Below, piece by piece: positions 56,793 to 64,000 of a stretch of 64,000 bases of DNA (position 1 is its first letter; every line of letters begins with the position of its first letter). The stretch comes from Scalesia atractyloides (Eukaryota; Streptophyta; Magnoliopsida; Asterales; Asteraceae): positions 55,372,610 through 55,436,609 of the forward strand of contig CAMTDV010000013.1 in the NCBI GenBank assembly GCA_947069175.1, read 5' to 3'. The notes under the pieces were generated by a model. The model was not told the DNA's origin and ran no database searches. It worked only from the letters and a program-made list of their open reading frames with translations. A program made the position numbers and the translations under genes.

Positions 56793-59468
56793 ATGGCAAC
56801 TGGACGACGTGGAAACCTTAACATGACGCCCGAAGAACTAGCTGCCATGATTCAAGAGCACGTGAACGCAGCTTTAGCGGGTGTTCAGAACCAACCGGCA
56901 GGAGGGGGTTTTAACCCCTACAAGATGTTCCTCGACGCGAAACCAAGCAAATACTCGGGGGCAGAAGGACCCATTGGACTGGTCCGCTGGATCGAAAAAT
57001 CTGAATCAGTATTTGAAATGTGCAACTGTCTAGAGGCCAACAAGGTCAAGTATGCAGCCTCAACACTGGAAGATGGGGCACTAACTTGGTGGAATGCACA
57101 AGTCCAAACGCGTGGACTTATTGCTGCAAATGCTTTGGCCTGGGCCGAGTTTAAGGCCCTAATCAAAGAAGAGTACTGTCCGCGAGACAGAGTGCAACAG
57201 TTGGAGCAAACTTTATGGAACCACAAGATGGTGGGATCTGAAATAGAGGCATACACAGCAAAACATCATGACTTGGTATTTCTATGTCCCGATCTGGCCA
57301 ACACTGTGGAGAAAAGACTCGAGTTCTATCTTGGGGGTCTGGTTCCGGAGATTCAGGGTATGGTAATGGCTAGTAACCCTGTAACTGAGCATCAAGCAAT
57401 CCGATTGGCGCACAAACTCACCGATAAGGCGGTGGAACAAAAGAAGTTGCCAGCACGGGGTACAACTGAAGTTGCCCCTGATAACAAAAGAAAGTTTGAA
57501 GACTCGTCTACTCGACAGTCTTCGTCATCTCAGCCACAACAGGGGAACCAGAAACGGTTCAATCATTACAACAGCCAACGGGGTCACCAAAATCAGCCCG
57601 CCAACAACAACAACAACAACCAGAATGCAAGCGGTTATGTAGGTCGAAAGCCGCAGTGCACCCGCTGTAATCTTCATCATCACGGCCCTTGTGCCGGGAA
57701 TCGCTGCCAACGATGTGGCAAGGTGGGACATGCGGCAAAGGATTGTCGTGGGGAAATCATGTCCCGACAGAACCAAAATCAACCCCAAGGCCCACAACAG
57801 GGTGTTAACCGGGGATGCTATCAGTGTGGTAGCACTGCCCACTACAAAAGAGACTGCCCACAGCTCCGTAACAACAACAACAACAATGATGGGAACAACC
57901 ACAACCACAATAACCACAACAACAACAATAACAACAACAATAATGGAAATGGTGGCACAGGAGGTGCCAAAGGTCGCGCATTTACATTGGGCCGCGGAGA
58001 GGCCAGAAACGACTCGAACGTGGTCACTGGTAAGTTTCCCCTTAATGAACATTTTGCTACTGTGCTTTTTGATACGGGTGCGGATAGGAGCTTTATATCT
58101 GGGTCTTTTAGGAAGAACCTAAATCTCACGCCTAAACCATTAGAGACCCCTTATGTTATAGAATTAGCCGATGGTAATTCTGTAGATGTGACCCATATAG
58201 TATCCGGCTGTCAACTCAAACTCGCGGGTCACACTTTTACCATTGATCTGATGACAAATACCCTGGGTAGTTTTGACGTGGTAGTCGGAATGGACTGGCT
58301 ATCCGACGTCCGGGCTGAAGTTCTCTGCTTCGAAAAATCTATCCGTATTCCGCTCTCTAACGACGAAATCTTGACGGTACAAGGCGATAAGGCAAGCGCC
58401 GTCACCAACATCATCTCTTACATGCAAGCGCAGAAGTATCTTCGGAGAAAGAACTCCTTCGCTTTACTCGCACTGGTTACCGAACAGCCTAAGGACGAGA
58501 AACGTATAGAAGATATCCCTGTCGTCCGTGATTTTTCCGATGTATTCCCAGAGGAATTACCTGGTCTTCCACCTCATCGACAATTGGAGTTTGAAATCGA
58601 ATTGGCGAACCATGCAACTCCTATCGCCAAGGCTCCATACCGCCTAGCTCCAGCCGAGCTGCAGGAGCTGTCTACCCAACTTCAGGAGCTGTTAGAAAAG
58701 GGATTTATCCGACCAAGCGCTTCGCCATGGGGAGCTCCAGTCCTTTTTGTCAAGAAGAAGGACGGGACCTTCCGCATGTGCATCGACTACAGGGAACTCA
58801 ACAAGGTTACTGTCAAGAACCGATACCCGTTACCTCGCATCGACGATCTTTTCGACCAACTTCAAGGGTCAAGCTACTACTCCAAGATTGACTTACGGTC
58901 CGGTTACCATCAGCTACGCGTCAGAGAGGAGGATATCGCTAAGATGGCATTTCGTACTCGGTATGGCCATTATGAGTTCTTGGTCATGCCCTTCGGTCTC
59001 ACCAACGCACCCGCGGTGTTCATGGACCTCATGAACCGTGTGTGTAAACCATACCTCGACAAGTTTGTCATAGTGTTCATCGATGACATACTCATCTATT
59101 CCAAAAGTGAAGAAGAACATGCTGAACATCTACGATTACTGTTAGGATTACTTCAACAAGAGAAGCTATATGCCAAGCTTTCAAAGTGTGATTTCTGGAT
59201 TCGGGAAGTTCAGTTTCTTGGGCATATCATAAATGAAAAGGGTATCCACGTAGACCCTGCCAAGATTGAAGCCATCAAAAACTGGGAAGCACCCAGGACA
59301 CCGACGGAGATCCGCCAATATTTGGGTTTGGCTGGTTACTACAGACGTTTCATCGAGGGATTTTCAAAGATCGCACAACCGCTTACTACCCTCACCCAGA
59401 AAGGCATCAAGTATGCTTGGGGTGACAAGCAAGAAGCAGCATTTCAATTGCTAAAGCAGAAACTTTGA
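56793..59468 (+). CDS. Gag-protease-RT part of the gag-pol ORF of G
   Basis: An 891-codon frame. Gag capsid region about residues 50-210 (GPIGLVRWIEKSESVFEM, GALTWWNAQVQTRG). Zinc knuckles CQRCGKVGHAAKDC (about 305-318) and CYQCGSTAHYKRDC (about 342-355) bind element RNA. A poly-Asn run encoded by (AAC)n follows. The aspartic protease motif is FDTGADRSFIS with DTG from residue 427. RT has FVKKKDGTFRMCIDYRELN, IDLRSGYHQLRV, FLVMPFGLTNAPAVFMDLMN and the catalytic FIDDILIYS with FIDD at 762-765, then YLGLAGYYRRFI. The frame ends in a TGA at 59466-59468 where the context (KL-stop-SAP) suggests a former Cys codon. Downstream RNase H continues in the same frame. All catalytic residues seen are intact. 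Confidence 0.93.
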   Translation: MATGRRGNLNMTPEELAAMIQEHVNAALAGVQNQPAGGGFNPYKMFLDAKPSKYSGAEGPIGLVRWIEKSESVFEMCNCLEANKVKYAASTLEDGALTWWNAQVQTRGLIAANALAWAEFKALIKEEYCPRDRVQQLEQTLWNHKMVGSEIEAYTAKHHDLVFLCPDLANTVEKRLEFYLGGLVPEIQGMVMASNPVTEHQAIRLAHKLTDKAVEQKKLPARGTTEVAPDNKRKFEDSSTRQSSSSQPQQGNQKRFNHYNSQRGHQNQPANNNNNNQNASGYVGRKPQCTRCNLHHHGPCAGNRCQRCGKVGHAAKDCRGEIMSRQNQNQPQGPQQGVNRGCYQCGSTAHYKRDCPQLRNNNNNNDGNNHNHNNHNNNNNNNNNGNGGTGGAKGRAFTLGRGEARNDSNVVTGKFPLNEHFATVLFDTGADRSFISGSFRKNLNLTPKPLETPYVIELADGNSVDVTHIVSGCQLKLAGHTFTIDLMTNTLGSFDVVVGMDWLSDVRAEVLCFEKSIRIPLSNDEILTVQGDKASAVTNIISYMQAQKYLRRKNSFALLALVTEQPKDEKRIEDIPVVRDFSDVFPEELPGLPPHRQLEFEIELANHATPIAKAPYRLAPAELQELSTQLQELLEKGFIRPSASPWGAPVLFVKKKDGTFRMCIDYRELNKVTVKNRYPLPRIDDLFDQLQGSSYYSKIDLRSGYHQLRVREEDIAKMAFRTRYGHYEFLVMPFGLTNAPAVFMDLMNRVCKPYLDKFVIVFIDDILIYSKSEEEHAEHLRLLLGLLQQEKLYAKLSKCDFWIREVQFLGHIINEKGIHVDPAKIEAIKNWEAPRTPTEIRQYLGLAGYYRRFIEGFSKIAQPLTTLTQKGIKYAWGDKQEAAFQLLKQKL

Positions 59469-61371
59469 AGTGCACCCATTCTGTCCTTGCCGGAAGGGAC
59501 AGATGACTTTGTAGTATATTGTGATGCTTCCATTCAGGGGTTGGGATGCGTACTCATGCAACGCGATAAGGTCATCGCGTATGCGTCCCGCCAACTGAAG
59601 GTTCACGAGAAAAACTACACGACGCATGACCTGGAATTGGGAGCAGTAGTGTTTGCACTTAAGATTTGGAGACACTACCTCTATGGAACGAAGTGCACAA
59701 TCTTTACAAACCACAAGAGCCTCCAACACATCTTTGATCAGAAGGAGTTGAACATGCGACAGCGTCGCTGGGTCGAACTCTTGAACGATTATGAGTGTGC
59801 CATTCGGTATCACCCGGGTAAAGCTAACGTGGTAGCTGATGCCCTCAGTAGGAAGGAACACTTGAAACCTCGCCGTGTACGAGCATTACAACTCACTATT
59901 CATTCGGGGCTACCCGAACAAATACGCGACGCCCAGTTAGAAGCAGTTAAGGAGGAAAACATCAAGGCCGAATCAGTGGGAAAAATGGAACGCGATTGGG
60001 AAGTAAAACCCAATGGAGCCCAGTATTTCATGAATCGCATATGGGTACCTCTCTACGGAAACCTCAGAGAGCTAGTCATGGACGAAGCTCACAAATCCCG
60101 ATATTCTGTCCATCCGGGTTCGGATAAGATGTATGAAGACCTTAAAGCTGCGTATTGGTGGCCCAACATGAAAGCCGATATAGCCACCTACGTGAGTAAG
60201 TGTTTGACTTGTGCAAAAGTCAAGGTAGAGTATCAAAAGCCATCGGGGCTACTCCAACAACCTGAGATCCCAGTGTGGAAATGGGATCAGATTTCGATGG
60301 ACTTCATCACTAAACTCCCTCGAACTTTGGGTGGTTGCGATACCATCTGGGTAATTGTGGATCGTTTAACTAAGTCCGCACACTTCCTAGCTATTAAAGA
60401 AACAGATAAGATGGAGAAGTTGACTAGCATCTACATTAAGGGAGTAGTTTCTCGGCACGGAGTGCCAACGTCCATCATCTCAGACAGAGATGCTCGCTTC
60501 ACGTCCAACTTTTGGCAGTCACTTCAGAAAGCGTTAGGAACACGCTTAGATATGAGCACAGCCTATCACCCTCAGACTGATGGTCAAAGCGAAAGGACCA
60601 TACAGACCTTGGAAGACATGCTTAGGGCATGTGTAGTAGACTTCGGAAATAGTTGGGAAATTCACCTGCCTTTAGTGGAATTCTCATATAACAACAGTTA
60701 TCATACGAGTATTTCAGCAGCACCGTTTGAGGCATTATACGGTCGTAAATGTAGATCACCGGTCTGTTGGGCAGAAGTCGGTGACAGTCAACTCACAGGC
60801 CCTGAGTTAATACTTGAGGCTACTGAAAAGATTGTACAAATCAGAAACCGCATGGCGGCGGCACGAGATCGACAGAAAAGCTACGCTGATCAACGACGCA
60901 AACCGCTCGAATTTCAAGTAGGCGACCGCGTCCTACTAAAGGTGTCACCCTGGAAGGGTGTAATCCGCTTTGGAAAACGGGGCAAACTAAACCCAAGGTA
61001 CGTAGGTCCGTTTGTGATCTTGAAACGTATCGGACCCGTAGCTTATCAATTAGACCTTCCTGCCGAACTCAGTGGAGTTCACAACGTATTTCACGTGTCA
61101 AATCTGAAGAAGTGTCTATCAGATGAAACTCTAGTCATTCCATTGGATGAGATTCAAGTGGATGAACAACTGCACTTTATGGAACAGCCTATCGAGATCA
61201 TGGATCATGACATCAAGACTCGAAGGCACAGCAAGATTCCGATCGTTAAGGTTCGTTTGGGACTCTAAGCGTGGACCGGAGTTCACGTGGGAACGAGAGG
61301 ACCAAATGAAAAGCAAATACCCACACCTCTTCGCAACTGAGCAGCAAACTAACGATACCAGTAACTAAATT
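59469..61371 (+). pseudogene. RNase H-integrase-chromodomain part of gag-pol of G
   Basis: In the same frame as the upstream ORF beyond the single TGA. RNase H: VVYCDASIQGLGCVLM, YTTHDLELGAVVFALKIW and VVADALSRKEHL. The integrase zinc part keeps HKSRYSVHPG and CLTCAKVK. The catalytic residues lie in SMDFITKLPR (Asp), IISDRDARFTS (Asp) and PQTDGQSERTIQTL (Glu). The GPF-like part RYVGPFVILKRIG follows, then HNVFHVSNLKKC. The tail is chromodomain-like (PIEIMDHDIKTRRHSKIPIV). An extra T in the TTT at 61255-61257 shifts the frame to a stop at 61268, while the proper end (RGPEFTWEREDQMKSKYPHLF) is readable in the next frame to 61368. If translation started anew, ATG 59487 is the first in-frame start. 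The two lesions are the only clear ones in pol. Confidence 0.93.
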
Positions 61372-61391
61372 TTCGGGACGAAAATTCTTTC

Positions 61392-61404
61392 AACATGGGG
61401 ATGA
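61392..61404 (+). promoter_or_regulatory. Polypurine tract of G
   Basis: CAACATGGGGATGA-type tract after TTTTCGGGACGAAAATTC, directly before the LTR start TGTGACAACC. The same words occur again inside the LTR at 61593-61629. Confidence 0.8.
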
Positions 61405-64000
61405 TGTGACAACCTGGAAATTTCTCATACTTTCGCGTACCATTGTTAACTAAATCCTTGTGCATGGCACTTGGGAATCTTTGTGCATGGCACTTGGGAA
61501 CTTCTTGTAACTTCGCGTACCATCATTAACGAACTAACTCTTTGTGCGTGGCACTCTAAACATGTACGCTGCGTGCTAAACCGCGTTTACTCAATTTTCG
61601 GGACGGAAATTCTTTCAACATGGGGATAATGTGACATCCTGGTTTTTCGGATAACTTAAACGCAATACTTGTCGAATAAATTATATGCTACGTATTAAAC
61701 GTGTACGAGTTAGTGAATACGTGATGTGCGATTATGTGATTGTTTTAGTTATAAAATAATTATGGTAAACATGTACACGAACCGAACCGAACCGCGACAC
61801 GAACCAACCTCGATTCCTTGTGACTCTAGGAGTGAACCAAGTTTTAAACCCAAACTAACCAACCCAAACCACTCTCGGCCGAGAACAAGCCTAAACCGCA
61901 AACCCATTTCCCTTTTCTTGATCCTTTTTGCGCTATATATACAAACACACATGCATGTTGCTTCACAAAAACAAAAACACAAGAAACCCTAGTGAGAAAG
62001 AAGCCGACGGCAGCCCTTGTTCATTCTCTTCGACCGGAAACAGCCTTACTCTTGATCCATTGATCGCGAGCAACCTCTTCCTTCATCATCTTGATCTGAT
62101 CAGCCCTACATCAGCTTCTCGGTCGCGAGCAGCTTGTTCCTTTCATCCTCTCGGTCGCAACTATCCGTGATCATCGGTTCCTCATCTACTCACGGTTCAT
62201 TAAGCTTGATTTAAAGGTTAGGATTTATAATTGTTTGCAAGATCATATTCGGATTATATGTGTTTGAGTGTAGTGAGTATGTTGTTAATCGGCTGAATTA
62301 TCAAAGTGTTGCATGTATGATTGTTTTCGGAACTCATAGTTTGCAAGTGTGTTTTGTTTATAAAAACCAGAGATATTGATTAGGGTTTGCATGGATATGA
62401 TATATGTATTGATCTATGATTAGAAAAATCGGTTCTTGATCGCCTAGGTTCATTATATTGACGGTTTATGCGAATTAGTGGTAATAAAATGCTGAAACAG
62501 ATTGCTGAGTGATAGTTACAGCCGACTTCAACTGGCTGTAACTCGTCATTAGTTGTCGAAAAACGGATTTTCTGAAGTCTAAAACGTAGAGATTTGAATA
62601 ACGAATCTAATGGCGCTGATTCATATTTTTCTGAAGTCGTTTGATATTTTTAAGTGGCCAAATAAGTTCAGTAACTAAAGCTGTGAAAATCCTGAAATTT
62701 TGTTAGTTGTTTATCGAGTTGGATTTTTTAATCAGTAGGGAATCGAATCATGAACTTGTACAGCAACTAGATATGGAAATTTCTGGGCAACTCCAACTGG
62801 AATTTTGTTAATTGGACGATCAGTGATTTTTAAATAAATTCTTCCGTGGACTGCAGTCAGAAAGCGACGAATCTGACTGCAGCCTAGTATATTAATATTT
62901 ATGGTTAAATGGTAAAGAATTACGACTTAAAAAATTTATATAAATTTCTACACTATAGTTGTCACCTGCTGTAAAATAATTGGAATTTTTGGAACGTTGG
63001 AACTATTTTATAAAAATCCTAGAAAACAGCTGAATTATGAGTATGTAAGCTGAAATTTGATAACTTGTGATTGTGTGCACCAAATTGTTGCATGGATTGG
63101 ATTATGTTCATGATAAATTGTTTTGATTACTTTGTTCACATGAGGATACTTGCATGCATGTTTGAGTGTTAGTATTTTGTTGTGTGTATCACTTTGTGCG
63201 TAAATTACGTGTAGAATTTCTATTGGTGTGTTCACACACTGACTTGAAATCAATTGGTTTGTTAGGACGCAATTAGCGGTCCCATCCCTTACAACTTCTT
63301 TGCTACACTAACCGAGCAACTAAAGGTGAGTTCACGGCCCCTAATTTTATCCGGTTTTAAACAACAGGGGGAGAAACATGTATACACTCTTCAACTCAAT
63401 CTCTTTACGTTATATGAAATTAACGTCACATAACTATTCGGTAACTAAGTTAATGTTAATGTAATGTTATGGTCACTAAGTAGCTATATCACTTAAGTCC
63501 TCGTCAATCTCTCGGATCGTTAGTATTGGGTTTTAATAGCGGGGGAATTATAAGTAGTACTACTGGGCCCGACAAGCCCCATCCGAGATAGTCGCGCTAG
63601 CCGACCGGGTATGGTCAACGGGTGAATAATTTGGCCTAACTTCGCCATGGTCAGTGATAGGCCTGGCAACACGGAGGCACAACAGTCAGCTTCGATCGCG
63701 AACACTTACGTGACATAATTTTAGGCTAGCTACCTATATATGTTAACATTGAACTTATTTACGAATCAACATTATTATTCCGGGTTAGGAATAATGGAAC
63801 AAACAACAATATTATTCCGGGTTGGGAATAATGGAACCATCAGCAATATTATCCCAGGTTAGGGATAATGGAACCAACAACATTATTATTCTGGGTTGGG
63901 AATAATGGAACTAGTCGTTATCCCGGGTTAGGGATAACGGGGAAACAAACTCATAACCGAACAAACGAATTTATGAAAACCTATGAACTCACTCATCTTT
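61405..64000 (+). mobile_element. 3' LTR of G, first 2.6 kb, cut by the window edge
   Basis: Aligns with 48822-51417 of the 5' LTR with few differences. It includes the second LTR-like start at 61630, the TATATATA box at 61934-61941 and the hairpin array at 63774-63938. About 380 bases should lie outside the window. Confidence 0.93.
63774..63938 (+). repeat. Hairpin array in 3' LTR of G
   Basis: Five units as in 51194-51357. Here the second stem is the full ATTATTCC/GGAATAAT pair, while the fourth carries ATTATTCT, so single-strand decay differs among the three copies. Confidence 0.85.

Larger units (their letters stand above)
50464..58199 (+). repeat. Tandem duplication inside G (3,859 and 3,877 bp)
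   Basis: Copy 1 is 50464-54322 and copy 2 is 54323-58199. Each runs from the middle of the LTR through PBS, acidic ORF and gag into the protease. At the junction the parents share only TA (CCCATATA joined to TATGTAAGC). The copies are nearly identical, differing by scattered substitutions and small indels. Confidence 0.93.
48822..64000 (+). mobile_element. Gypsy element G (chromovirus, Tekay-like), runs off the window
   Basis: 5' LTR (48822-51796), PBS, acidic ORF, gag, then an internal tandem duplication (partial LTR, PBS, acidic ORF, gag), a complete gag-pol, polypurine tract and the first 2.6 kb of the 3' LTR. LTR copies are nearly identical, which points to a recent insertion into element C. 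Lineage rests on the pol order PR-RT-RH-IN with a chromodomain-like tail and the TTCGGGACGAAAATTC word before the polypurine tract. Confidence 0.92.

Noticed and set aside
1..64000. Host protein-coding genes, tRNA or rRNA genes
   Set aside because: Every long frame with recognisable motifs belongs to a retrotransposon; tRNA-like words are PBS sequences of 12 bases only.

Overview
This 64-kb window looks like repeat-rich intergenic DNA of a large plant genome, most likely the daisy family (Asteraceae). I see no host gene, tRNA, rRNA or CRISPR array. Nearly everything recognisable belongs to LTR retrotransposons, layered by nested insertion. The family assignment rests on the retrotransposon types, especially an extra ORF downstream of a Ty1/copia pol that I recall, from memory only, as common among predicted proteins of Asteraceae genomes.

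Left part (1-15.3 kb). Positions 1-7.1 kb (+) carry the 3' half of a large copia element: RT/RNase H, a 2-kb spacer, then a decayed extra ORF. At about 7.1 kb this meets, head to head, the start of a minus-strand copia element (gag N-terminus, leader, PBS, 5' LTR at 8174-8902). After an AT-rich stretch there is a very old copia pol (about 11.4-13.9 kb, +) with a 239-bp 3' LTR (14034-14272). A gag coiled-coil fragment (14.9-15.25 kb) follows.

Middle (15.3-45 kb). A copia 5' LTR (15261-15711), PBS, a roughly 20-nt-period leader array and gag break off at about 17.7 kb into a Ty3/gypsy RNase H-integrase remnant with the start of its 3' LTR. From about 21.2 to 44.9 kb lies one large minus-strand copia element, B: 5' LTR 44169-44924, gag, pol, spacer and extra ORF. 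It is split twice. A nearly complete 9.4-kb minus-strand copia element, A (23380-32817), sits in its post-pol spacer. A 2.5-kb solo LTR (36232-38722) with a perfect 5-bp target duplication ACAGC sits in its pol.

Right part (45-64 kb). A second copy of the A family, C (3' LTR 45183-45656, pol to 48821), is interrupted by a young chromovirus-like Ty3/gypsy element, G (48822 to beyond the window). G has 3-kb LTRs, a small acidic ORF, and a gag-pol ORF broken by one stop codon and one frameshift. Inside G a 3.86-kb segment (partial LTR, PBS, acidic ORF, gag) is tandemly duplicated.

Most notable: (i) three different copia families here each carry their own degenerate tandem array of about 18-21-nt period between PBS and gag, and in two of them the motif recurs in the LTR; (ii) the post-pol extra ORF is present twice, on opposite strands, each time behind a CGTACGAG-type motif cluster; (iii) the LTRs of G contain five consecutive short hairpins whose stems differ by paired, compensating substitutions; (iv) the LTR of G begins with a 224-bp segment that ends in a second copy of the polypurine-tract region.
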